This document shows positions 17,211-25,385 of a DNA stretch of 64,000 bases, piece after piece. Source of the stretch: Bradyrhizobium sp. U87765 SZCCT0048 (lineage in GTDB: Bacteria > Pseudomonadota > Alphaproteobacteria > Rhizobiales > Xanthobacteraceae); assembly GCF_018131225.1 (NCBI RefSeq), contig NZ_JAFCMM010000001.1:1860001-1924000 (forward strand), read 5' to 3'. Numbering within the stretch: the first letter of the stretch is position 1; each line of letters starts with the position of its first letter. The position numbers and the translations under genes were made by a program. Under the pieces are notes generated by a model. It saw only the letters and a program-made list of their open reading frames with translations. It made no database searches and was not told where the DNA came from.

Positions 17211-20200
17211 TCAGGATGCTGCACGCATGTCACGGCTCTCGATATGCCGCGCCATCGCTCTCGGCGTCTCGAACCTCGGCAGTTCCTGCAGCGGAACGGA
17301 CATCTTGAACTCCTTGCGCACGCGCGCCAGCAGACGAACCGCCTGAAGCGACGTCCCTCCCAGCGCAAAGAACGGACTGTCGATGTCCACCGCATCGTCC
17401 CGCAGAATCTCCGACCAGATCGTCACCAGCTGGCGCGCCAGTGCCGTATCAACCGGCGTCGGCGGGAGCGCGGCTGCAGCAGCCGCTTCATCCGGCAAGG
17501 CGATGGTCTTCAGGCCACCGCGATCGACCTTGCCGTTGGGCGTCAACGGCAGCTCAGCCAGCCACACGAAACGCCGCGGCACCATATAGGACGGCAGGGC
17601 AGCCGAAAGTTCATCCGCCAGTTCGCTATCCGGCGTTGGCCGGCCCACTCCCTCCGCCGCGACCACGAACGCCACGAGATGGGGCGCTTCCCCCGCCACC
17701 GTGCGGAGGATCACGACCGCCCGGGCGATGCCGAGGTGGCGCTCCAATGCGGCCTCGATCTCCGCCGGCTCGATTCTGTAGCCATTCAGCTTGATCTGGA
17801 AGTCGGCGCGCCCGAGAATCTCGATGTCGCCGTCCGGCGTGTAGCGCCCGATATCGCCGGTCCGATACAGCCGCTCGGCGAGTTGGGGATGATGAACGAA
17901 CCGTGCCGCCGTAAGATCGGGATCGGACCAGTATCCTTCGGCCAGTCCGACGCCGGCCGCATAAAGCTCTCCGGGCACCCAATCGGGGCATTCGCGCAGG
18001 TCGCCGTCAAGCACATAGTAGCGATTGTTCGCGGTCGGCCGGCCGTAAGGGATGCTGCTCCACGCCGGCTCGAGACGCTCGATCGGGTAGATGATGTTCC
18101 AGACCGTCGTTTCGGTCGGACCGCCAAGCGCGACGACACGCAGCGCGGGATTGGTGGCCATCAGGCGGGCGGGCAGTGCGACCGGAATACGATCTCCGCT
18201 CAGCAGCGCCAGACGCAACGTCGGCGGCAGGCCGCTGCCAGTCGGGCCTGCCTCGTCGAGCAGCGCTGCGATGGTCGACGGCACTGAATTCCAGACGGTG
18301 ACGCCGGCGTCGCCGGCCAGCGTCAACCATCGTGCCGGGTCCGCCTCGGCGTCGCCGCAGGGAATGACCAGCGCGGCCCCGACTGACAGTGCGCCGAAGA
18401 TGTCGAAGACCGACAGGTCGAACGCCGTCTGCGTGACCGCGAAAAAGCGGTCGCGCGGGCCGATCGCAAGCCGCCCCGTGATATCTGTCACGAGATTGAC
18501 GATACCGCGATGACTGACCATCACCCCCTTGGGACGCCCCGTCGATCCCGACGTATAGAGGACATAGGCGAGATCCCGCTGGTCCCCGTCGAAAGCCATC
18601 GGACTGTTCGCCTCAGCGGCGTCGAACAGCGACGCGTCGACCACGATGCGATCCAGCTCCGTTCCGGCGATGTCGCCGGTATCCTGCTGGCTCAGGACAC
18701 ATCGCACGGCGCTCTCGCGCAGGAGCGCGCGAAGCCGCGCCTCGGGGAGACCCGCGCCAAGCGGGAGGTAAGCCGCCCCCGCCAGCAAAATGCCGAGAAT
18801 GCCGGCCACCTCTTCCCAGCCCTTGCGCATCACCAGCGCCACGACATCATGGCGTCCCACGTCATGGCGCTTCAGCCGCGCCGCGATCGCAATCGCGGCA
18901 TCGCGCAGCATGCGATAGGTGATCGTGTGCACCCCCGCGATGATCGCCACCGCCTCCGGATCTCGCTCCACCTGCGTCAGGAACGCGGCATATGCGAGAC
19001 CAGGTGGGATCGGCGCGTCCGTTCGGTTCACCTCCCGCCGGCGCTCCGCTTGCCGGGGTGGCAGTAGCGTATGCTCGCGCTTCTGCCATTCCGACGGGGT
19101 TTCCGCGAGCGCATGCAGAAGGCGTCCGTAAGCGGCAACGACGTCCGAAACCAGCCCCTCCGGAAATGCCTCATCGACCGCATCGACCTCCACCACAAGC
19201 GCGCCATTGCGCTCCAGCACGAACAGGTTCAGCAACACCTGCGGGGTCTGGCTGACGGCATAGACCTCCCGCCCGAAACACGCGATGGACGAGCCATCAC
19301 ATGTCGCACCAATCGTACTGTTGAAGGTAAAGGTCATCGGCACGGCCTGTGCCAGACCTTGATGGCGCCCGAGCGCGCGCATGACTTCGATGCCCGAGAA
19401 CTGGCGATGATCGAGCGCTTGCCGAAGTCCGTCCTGAAGCTTCAGCGCCCGCGCGGAGAAACTCGCAGCGCTGTCGTGGTCCACGGACAGCAGCAGGCAA
19501 TCGGTGAAATTGCCGATGACCTGGTCAATATCCGGGTGCAACTGGAGCCGATTGGCGACCGTCATGTTGAGCGTGAAGCGATCACCGCCGCCCCAGCGGG
19601 ACAGAACGTCGGCGTAAGCCGACGCCAGCATGGCTGTCGGCGTCAACCCGGCGCGAACACATCCTGTCTTCAGGCATGCCCATCGCGCCGCATCGACCTC
19701 AATGGTGTGACGCACGAAGGACGGACGGCGTAACGTCGCCGGATCGCCCCGCCTTGGCAGTTGCGGTGCGGGCGCGATCTCGCCGAGGCGGCCCAGCCAG
19801 TAGCTGCGTGCTCGTTCCGCCGCTGGACCGCTGCGGCCGGCGGCGAGCGCCTCGACATAGTGACGAAACGAGATATCGAGCGCAGCGGGAACATCCTCCG
19901 GCGACCGGTAGAACCGCCACCAGTCACGGAAGAACAGGAACGAGCTGATGCCGTCCATCACAAGGCCATCATGGCTGACATGGAGCACCATCTCGCGGTC
20001 CGACAGGATGGTGAGCCGCACGTCGATCAACGGCGCGCGGTCTGCCGGCAGACGCTGATGCGACATCGCCTCCCGGGTCGCCAGCCGTGCCGCGCGGCCC
20101 GTCGTCACATCGCCATCGGCATTGCGCAGATCCGTCACCTTCACATAAGGCGGCGTCAGCACCTCGAACTCGAGCTCGACCTGCAGGGCATCGTCGCGAA

Positions 20201-20567
20201 ACACGGTGCGCAGTGCGCCATGGCGTCGAACAACCGCGGCGAGCGCGCGCTCGAGACCGGCCGCATCGAAGACGCCCTCGATCTCGTGGTAGACATGCGA
20301 TGCAACCTCGCCGAGCGCGAAATGCTCTTGCCGGCCATAGAAATAGCTCTGCTGCATCGGCGTCGACGCAAAGGCATCATGAGCAGCATCCGGATCGGCA
20401 CGCAGTCCCTCGAAATGCGCGACAATCTCGGCCTTGACGGCCCGAATTGACGCAATCAGCGAAGAATCGATCCGTGATTGTGCCCCCTCAAGACGTAGAT
20501 CCGTTCCATCCAGACGCAGCGTCAGGCCACGCTCCGCCACGGTCCGGAGCACCTGCTCGATACTCAT
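17211..20567 (-). CDS. NRPS: TubC docking - Cy - A(Cys) - PCP
   Basis: 1118 aa. Order: TubC-type docking domain (1-55), heterocyclisation (Cy) domain (about 66-490), adenylation domain (about 520-1015), carrier domain (about 1040-1110, Ser1073 in GGTSL). The Cy call rests on Asp200-x4-Asp205-x2-Ser208 in place of HHxxxDG, the start YGRQEHFALGEVASHVY, NFTDCLLLSVD and SQTPQVLLNLF. A-domain pocket residues aligned to GrsA are Asp717, Leu718, Phe721, Asn760, Leu788, Ser790, Leu814, Val822, Trp823 and Lys1013, i.e. DLFNLSLVWK against the known Cys code DLYNLSLIWK. It should therefore condense a carrier-bound acyl group with cysteine and close a thiazoline. No oxidase or thioesterase domain is fused. 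Start overlaps the upstream carrier-protein stop (ATGA). Confidence 0.95.
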   Translation of the reverse strand: MSIEQVLRTVAERGLTLRLDGTDLRLEGAQSRIDSSLIASIRAVKAEIVAHFEGLRADPDAAHDAFASTPMQQSYFYGRQEHFALGEVASHVYHEIEGVFDAAGLERALAAVVRRHGALRTVFRDDALQVELEFEVLTPPYVKVTDLRNADGDVTTGRAARLATREAMSHQRLPADRAPLIDVRLTILSDREMVLHVSHDGLVMDGISSFLFFRDWWRFYRSPEDVPAALDISFRHYVEALAAGRSGPAAERARSYWLGRLGEIAPAPQLPRRGDPATLRRPSFVRHTIEVDAARWACLKTGCVRAGLTPTAMLASAYADVLSRWGGGDRFTLNMTVANRLQLHPDIDQVIGNFTDCLLLSVDHDSAASFSARALKLQDGLRQALDHRQFSGIEVMRALGRHQGLAQAVPMTFTFNSTIGATCDGSSIACFGREVYAVSQTPQVLLNLFVLERNGALVVEVDAVDEAFPEGLVSDVVAAYGRLLHALAETPSEWQKREHTLLPPRQAERRREVNRTDAPIPPGLAYAAFLTQVERDPEAVAIIAGVHTITYRMLRDAAIAIAARLKRHDVGRHDVVALVMRKGWEEVAGILGILLAGAAYLPLGAGLPEARLRALLRESAVRCVLSQQDTGDIAGTELDRIVVDASLFDAAEANSPMAFDGDQRDLAYVLYTSGSTGRPKGVMVSHRGIVNLVTDITGRLAIGPRDRFFAVTQTAFDLSVFDIFGALSVGAALVIPCGDAEADPARWLTLAGDAGVTVWNSVPSTIAALLDEAGPTGSGLPPTLRLALLSGDRIPVALPARLMATNPALRVVALGGPTETTVWNIIYPIERLEPAWSSIPYGRPTANNRYYVLDGDLRECPDWVPGELYAAGVGLAEGYWSDPDLTAARFVHHPQLAERLYRTGDIGRYTPDGDIEILGRADFQIKLNGYRIEPAEIEAALERHLGIARAVVILRTVAGEAPHLVAFVVAAEGVGRPTPDSELADELSAALPSYMVPRRFVWLAELPLTPNGKVDRGGLKTIALPDEAAAAAALPPTPVDTALARQLVTIWSEILRDDAVDIDSPFFALGGTSLQAVRLLARVRKEFKMSVPLQELPRFETPRAMARHIESRDMRAAS

Positions 20568-20911
20568 ATCAGCACCCCGCTCTTGCCACCCGCTCCCGCC
20601 GCAACCGCTGCCTCGCTGGCCGAACGGGACAGCACGGTCTTCGCCAGGCGCTCGACGCTACGGGCGCCGAGGATCTCGCTGACCTGCAGATCGGTGCCGA
20701 ACTCGACACCGAGTTGATACTGCATCGTAATCGCTCCCATCGAACTCAGCCCGAGCTCGCACAATGGCGTACCACCAATGGCCTCGCGCCGATCGAGCCG
20801 GAGGATACGTCTGAGAATGCTCTCGATCCTCTGCTGTACCAGCATGTAGTCGATATCCGTCCCTGCCTCCGCAGGCGAACGACCCGCAACGCTCGAACCA
20901 TGATCGGCCAT
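20564..20911 (-). CDS. Acyl carrier protein 2
   Basis: 115-aa stand-alone carrier protein. Attachment Ser57 lies in CELGLSSMGAI (Ser-Ser in place of Asp-Ser). ATG at 20911 has AAAGGAA upstream; the frame runs open above it without a good start. It ends with ATGA overlapping the NRPS start, so it is translated together with the Cy-A-PCP protein and could present the acyl donor to the Cy domain, or accept the product. It makes three carrier sites in the cluster with carrier protein 1 and the PCP. Confidence 0.85.
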   Translation of the reverse strand: MADHGSSVAGRSPAEAGTDIDYMLVQQRIESILRRILRLDRREAIGGTPLCELGLSSMGAITMQYQLGVEFGTDLQVSEILGARSVERLAKTVLSRSASEAAVAAGAGGKSGVLI

Positions 20912-20963
20912 CTGAATTTCCTTTCGACAATGGACCCGCCCGCCTGACCCCGACCTGCCGGCG

Positions 20964-22976
20964 TCAAGCGGCCCGTGCCGACCGCATGAGTTCGGCGGGC
21001 CCAAAGAAGATGGCGTCAGCGAGCCCGATAGGCGTCCCGGGCGCAACCAGCGCGACGCGATCCGGCCATCGCGTGATCGCGCCCTCGCCGAGCGCCTGTG
21101 CAAGGCGTGCGCTGAACTGCGGCATCATGGGCGCGGTCGCCTGTGCAAGCAGTCGCGCCGCGGCGAGCTCCAGGGCAATCGCCGTGCGCCACAGGTCCCG
21201 CGTGGCAGGATCGTCCGCAAGCGCGCGATTCGCCCTGGCGAAACGCGTCGTATCCTCGACCAGAGACCGAAGCTCCGCTGCAACCCCGTTCAGCGAGAAG
21301 CCATCAGCGCCGTAGCCGAGAGTGATCGCCTCCAGACGAAGCTGCAGCCGCCCAAGGAACGCGCTGTGCTCGGGAGCCCAGATTCCTGCATCCGGCGCAC
21401 GTCCGGCGAAATCCGTCTTCACACGGCAGCCGAGATCGGACAGCCAGCTCTGCCAGCCAGCAATCAGAATGTCTGAGACCGCCCGCTGAAATGCGGCGAG
21501 CTCGAAGTTGGTACGCTCGATCTCCCCGCGTGTCATCGAAAGGTAGAAGCGTATGGCGTCGACCGTGGCGGGAGAGAGGATGTCCTTGCCCCAGATCGCG
21601 TGCCGCCGGCTGGTGGAAAACTTTTGCCCGTCGAGCAGATAGAACTCGTTGACGTTGTATTCGATATCGTTCTGCCAGTCGGGATAGGCAAGCCGATACA
21701 GCACCGGATAGAGAATGGTGTGATAGAAGCTGTTGTCGTAGCCGAAAAAATGGACGATCTTCCAGTCGCTCCGTGGCTCGTCAGCAGTCCAGCCGCGACC
21801 AAGCCTGCGCCCCAGCTCTTCGATGCCGTGCAGAAAACCGAAAGCCATCTCCGGCCAGACCCAGATGACCTGCGCGCCCTCGGTGTCCTCGCTGGGGCGA
21901 ACTCCCCATTGCGCCGGATGGGTCACCGGCAGGTCGAACGTCTGCCGTCTGAACAGGCGCCTGGCCAGATCCTGAAGACGCGCGGAGACCTTCCCACGCC
22001 GATGATGATCCGCAACAGCGTCCTGGAATTCATGAAGAGGCAAAACATAGCGTTCGATCGATCCGCGACGTGGTGGCGCGTCTGACAGTCGCGACTTCGG
22101 ATCGAGCAGCTCGACACAGGTGTTCGGTTCGCCGCACTCCTCGCAGATATTGCCGCTGGTCGCGACGCCACAGCTCGGGCATTTGCCAGCGACATCGACT
22201 TCGTAGAGGTAAGCACCGCTCTCGCCGTCGAACAGAGCCGGCCCGCGCTGCCGCGTTACGCGCCCCGAACCAACGATCCGCGAGAAGAACAGCCGGAGCC
22301 CATCCTGATAGCGGCCGTCCGTCCCGGTGATGGTGAACTGGTCGAGATGAATATCCATCATATCCAGTGTCGTCTGGATCTCGGCGGCGTAGTGCGCTGC
22401 CACCTCCGCCGGGACCTTTCCCTCCTGGCGCGCCCGACCGACCACGTAGCTCTGAAAATCGTCACTCCCCGTCAGATGGTAGGCTTCGACACCGTTCAGG
22501 CGCTGAAAGCGCACAAAGACGTCAGCACCGAGATAGGGCCCGGACAGGTGTCCGAGATGCAGGTCGCCATTCGGCGTCGGCGGCGTCGAAAACACGAAGA
22601 CAGGCCGTCCGGACAGGCGCTCGTGGCCACTGTTCATTGCCGCGGAAACCGCAGCCGCGGGATCACGCCGATACACATCCAGGAAGGTGAGATCGCCATC
22701 TCCGGTGTTGCGCAGCACGTGAGTCTCGAACGGATCGAAGATCGCCACCACGCCAGGCTCGACCTTGTGTACGACGTTGTCGACAATGACTTCGCCGATA
22801 CCGTGCAGGATCACGAAGGCTTCGACCTCGTCATGCTGGTGCGGCGTGCTCTCTCCTCCAGCGGCCACACGGCCAAAACTCGCCATCGTGTCGCCGCCGA
22901 CGAAGGTTGAGATCGACGCCATGTCGATGCCGAAGGCCGGCGAGAACGACTCGAATGCCACGTCTACGATGCGCAT
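20964..22976 (-). CDS. Cupin/MetRS-like fusion, hydrazine (N-N bond) synthetase
   Basis: 670 aa. Residues 1-105 form a cupin with a complete metal site: His46, His48, Glu52 and His86. Residues 125-660 are a class I methionyl-tRNA-synthetase-like region with HLGH (140-143), a four-cysteine zinc knuckle (266, 269, 278, 281) and KFSTS (452-456) for KMSKS. This architecture is that of Spb40 (s56-p1) and its triacsin and formycin counterparts, which activate glycine with ATP and join it to N6-hydroxylysine, forming the N-N bond. Residues matching the E. coli Met pocket Leu13 and Tyr15 are Pro132 and Thr134, against methionine use. The lysine N-hydroxylase and the cleaving oxidase lie just upstream, with a 13-nt overlap to the latter. 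Confidence 0.92.
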   Translation of the reverse strand: MRIVDVAFESFSPAFGIDMASISTFVGGDTMASFGRVAAGGESTPHQHDEVEAFVILHGIGEVIVDNVVHKVEPGVVAIFDPFETHVLRNTGDGDLTFLDVYRRDPAAAVSAAMNSGHERLSGRPVFVFSTPPTPNGDLHLGHLSGPYLGADVFVRFQRLNGVEAYHLTGSDDFQSYVVGRARQEGKVPAEVAAHYAAEIQTTLDMMDIHLDQFTITGTDGRYQDGLRLFFSRIVGSGRVTRQRGPALFDGESGAYLYEVDVAGKCPSCGVATSGNICEECGEPNTCVELLDPKSRLSDAPPRRGSIERYVLPLHEFQDAVADHHRRGKVSARLQDLARRLFRRQTFDLPVTHPAQWGVRPSEDTEGAQVIWVWPEMAFGFLHGIEELGRRLGRGWTADEPRSDWKIVHFFGYDNSFYHTILYPVLYRLAYPDWQNDIEYNVNEFYLLDGQKFSTSRRHAIWGKDILSPATVDAIRFYLSMTRGEIERTNFELAAFQRAVSDILIAGWQSWLSDLGCRVKTDFAGRAPDAGIWAPEHSAFLGRLQLRLEAITLGYGADGFSLNGVAAELRSLVEDTTRFARANRALADDPATRDLWRTAIALELAAARLLAQATAPMMPQFSARLAQALGEGAITRWPDRVALVAPGTPIGLADAIFFGPAELMRSARAA

Positions 22977-24034
22977 TGCAGAACTCCCCGACCATGTTCG
23001 AGATTCAGAAGCTGGACAACTTCCCGAGCGATCGCGGGCGCCAGGCGATAGCCGGACCCATTTGCCGCACCGGCGAAGACAATGTGGCCCAGTTCACCGA
23101 CCGTGGTGACGAGCGGCTCGCGCATTGGGCTGTAGGCGTCGCAAAAGACGCGCCCCGATCGCAATGAGGACGCCAATGTCTCGTCGTAACGGGCGAGAAT
23201 CGCCCGGCCATCCGCGAGGTTTCGCTCGGTCAGTCCCCCGTGGATGTCGTCGGGTTGCAGATCCCATTCCGTGCAGGTATAGCTGTAGAGCCAATGGCCG
23301 CGATCCTTCAGCGGCACGATGAAGGCGTCGTCCTGCGGAAAGAACACCGCGGCGGCGTCCGGCCGCACCGCGCGATCAAGATGCAGCGCGACGATTTTCT
23401 TGACGCGCACGCCGAGCGGCGCGGTCAGGTGTCGCCAGGCGGCCGCATTCACCCACGGTCCCGGCGCCAGCACGACCTTTTCGGCGCGCAGGGTTTCGCC
23501 GGTCGACAGCTCGAGTGCGACGCCGTCACCGCGTTCATTCACGGCGGTGACGTCGACCCCTTCCAGCAGCGTAATGTGCTGCCGCAAATCCGTCGCCAGA
23601 GAGCGAGCCAGTGCGCCGACATCCGCATGGTGGCATCCCGGCATCATCCACAACGCGGCGTCCGGCGGCCACGCCGACAGCCCGACACGCCGCGACGGTG
23701 GTACGTCGCCGGCAGCGGCCGTGGTGAACCATTCCTGCGCGGTGACGGCCGCGGCACCCGGCGCAGCCGCGACGAAGTCGACAGGAAACAGCGGCAGATG
23801 CGGATTCCGTCGGCCCAGATCGGCATAGTATTGCTCGCTGAAGCGCGTCATCGCGCGCAGCCGTTCGGTTCGCCCGAACGGAAAGTGGACACCGGCGGAA
23901 CGTTGCGACGCCCCGAGTCCGACAAGGTCACGTTCCAGAAGCACAATGCGGAGGTCGGCACGCGCGGCCAACAGCTCACGCGCCAGCAAGCAGCCGACAA
24001 TTCCACCTCCCACGATCGCGATCGGCCCGGTCAT
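22964..24034 (-). CDS. DAO-family FAD oxidase (hydrazinoacetate release)
   Basis: 356 aa of the DadA/glycine oxidase-like family. The FAD-binding motif GGGIVG is at residues 9-14, followed by the RSAGVHFPFG region; the C-terminal GAANGSGYRLAPAIA is the second FAD contact. In known pathways the homologous enzyme oxidatively cleaves N6-(carboxymethylamino)lysine to hydrazinoacetic acid and 2-aminoadipate semialdehyde. Its genomic place exactly between the N-hydroxylase (ATGA overlap) and the cupin-MetRS gene (13-nt overlap) supports that role. As a lone gene it could only be called an amine oxidase. Confidence 0.88.
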   Translation of the reverse strand: MTGPIAIVGGGIVGCLLARELLAARADLRIVLLERDLVGLGASQRSAGVHFPFGRTERLRAMTRFSEQYYADLGRRNPHLPLFPVDFVAAAPGAAAVTAQEWFTTAAAGDVPPSRRVGLSAWPPDAALWMMPGCHHADVGALARSLATDLRQHITLLEGVDVTAVNERGDGVALELSTGETLRAEKVVLAPGPWVNAAAWRHLTAPLGVRVKKIVALHLDRAVRPDAAAVFFPQDDAFIVPLKDRGHWLYSYTCTEWDLQPDDIHGGLTERNLADGRAILARYDETLASSLRSGRVFCDAYSPMREPLVTTVGELGHIVFAGAANGSGYRLAPAIAREVVQLLNLEHGRGVLQCAS

Positions 24035-25332
24035 GCAAACCTCTCGAGCGGCTGCCGTTCACATTGCTCGATCGACTGAGCCCAACTGATGAACGAAGGC
24101 TGCTGGATTTCACCAACATGTCCGCCGCCACAGATCCGGTCGACCACGCGCTGGCTGCGCCATGCCGTCAGGCTCAGATTGGGATCCGGCAGCCCCCGCT
24201 GGCGGCGGGCGGCATTGAGCACGAAGATGTTGCGATCGGCGGGCCCGTCCCAGATCGCCGCAAAATCGTCGTCGATCAGGATTTCATCCTGTTGGCGTTC
24301 GATCCGTGGCAGGAGCGGCGCCAGAAACTCCATCGCTGCCGGTCGAAATCCCGTGGCCCATACCACCACATCGGCCCGCAAAACCTCCGTAGCCCCGCTC
24401 GCCGCATGCTCAAGCAGCAGATTCCAGCCGACACTGTCATAGGCGCACTGCACCACGCGCCGCCCTGGCAGCAACCCAACCGAAGGGGGGCCCACATCGA
24501 TGAACCGCAGCGTGTAGATGCGCTGATAGATCTGGCGCAGGGTCCGATCGGAAATACCGTCACTGGCAAGAAGGTTGCGCTCGACAAAAGCTGTCTTGCT
24601 GCGTTCGGTCTGCTCGAAAAAATACGACGAATGGCTCGGCGTGAAATAGTCATTGGTGAACGGTGAATCGTCGAGCGGAAGAAAATTGTCTCGCGATGAA
24701 ATCCAGGAGACCTGATGCGGCAGCCCTCCCGGGCCGCCGGTGAGCAGCGCCAGCACCGCCTCCGCTCCAGACTGACCTCCGCCGACCACGACGACGCGCT
24801 TGCCGCGGAACCGATAGGCGTTCGGCAGGAAATCGGCGACATGGAAACTGGTCGAATCCGGATGAAGGCGAACGAACGGCGGGACTCTCGGGCAAATCCC
24901 GACACCGACGCAGATGTTGTCGGCGATCACACGCTGGCGCGAGGTCTCAACGATAAAGGTGCCGTCGAACGTGATGCTTTTCACATCCTCCGCGAAACGA
25001 ATATTGCCATTCCGCTCGCAGGCCCATCTCATATAGTTTGAGAACTCGCGGCGTGGAACGCTTTCGAAGCGCGCATTGAGGAAATGATAGATCCGCCCCT
25101 GGGAGTGCAGATAGGAAATGAACGAAAAGCTGTTGGTCGGATCGGCCAGCGTCACCAGATCCTTGAAGATGGCGACCTGAAGATTGGCTTCGGGGAACTG
25201 CATGCCATCGTGCCAGGAGAATTTTGGCTTCCTGTCGAAAAAAACGTTGCTGATGCCTTCCCGATCGTGAAGCAGCGATGCCACACTGAGGTTGGACGGT
25301 CCGACGCCTATACCCACGCATCGATAGCGCAT
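24031..25332 (-). CDS. L-lysine/L-ornithine N-monooxygenase
   Basis: 433 aa of the IucD/PvdA/SidA class B flavin monooxygenases. The FAD motif GIGVGPSN is at 7-14, the family block FSWHDGMQFP with KDLVTLADPTNSFSFISYL at 38-75, the NADPH motif GGGQSG at 184-189 and the WATGF motif at 325-329. It hydroxylates the side-chain amine of Lys or Orn; with the cupin-MetRS neighbour the substrate is most likely lysine, giving N6-hydroxylysine. No siderophore synthetase (IucA/C-like) is present, arguing against siderophore use. The ATG at 25332 has GGTGAGA upstream; a GTG at 25344 is possible. Confidence 0.93.
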   Translation of the reverse strand: MRYRCVGIGVGPSNLSVASLLHDREGISNVFFDRKPKFSWHDGMQFPEANLQVAIFKDLVTLADPTNSFSFISYLHSQGRIYHFLNARFESVPRREFSNYMRWACERNGNIRFAEDVKSITFDGTFIVETSRQRVIADNICVGVGICPRVPPFVRLHPDSTSFHVADFLPNAYRFRGKRVVVVGGGQSGAEAVLALLTGGPGGLPHQVSWISSRDNFLPLDDSPFTNDYFTPSHSSYFFEQTERSKTAFVERNLLASDGISDRTLRQIYQRIYTLRFIDVGPPSVGLLPGRRVVQCAYDSVGWNLLLEHAASGATEVLRADVVVWATGFRPAAMEFLAPLLPRIERQQDEILIDDDFAAIWDGPADRNIFVLNAARRQRGLPDPNLSLTAWRSQRVVDRICGGGHVGEIQQPSFISWAQSIEQCERQPLERFA

Positions 25333-25385
25333 GATGTCTCTCACCGTTCAACCGGCTCGCAAGGCATTGACCGATCGCAGCGCGG

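Noticed and set aside
17211..20567. Ordinary LCL condensation domain (HHxxxDG)
   Set aside because: SHDGLVMDGIS lacks the first His but matches DxxxxDxxS, and all other blocks are of the Cy type.
20964..22976. Housekeeping methionyl-tRNA synthetase
   Set aside because: It carries an N-terminal cupin, altered Met pocket and KMSKS loop, and overlaps the oxidase gene of the HAA set.
24031..25332. Hydroxamate siderophore biosynthesis
   Set aside because: No IucA/C-type synthetase, acyl-hydroxylysine transferase or TonB receptor nearby; the cupin-MetRS and DAO neighbours explain the hydroxylase better.
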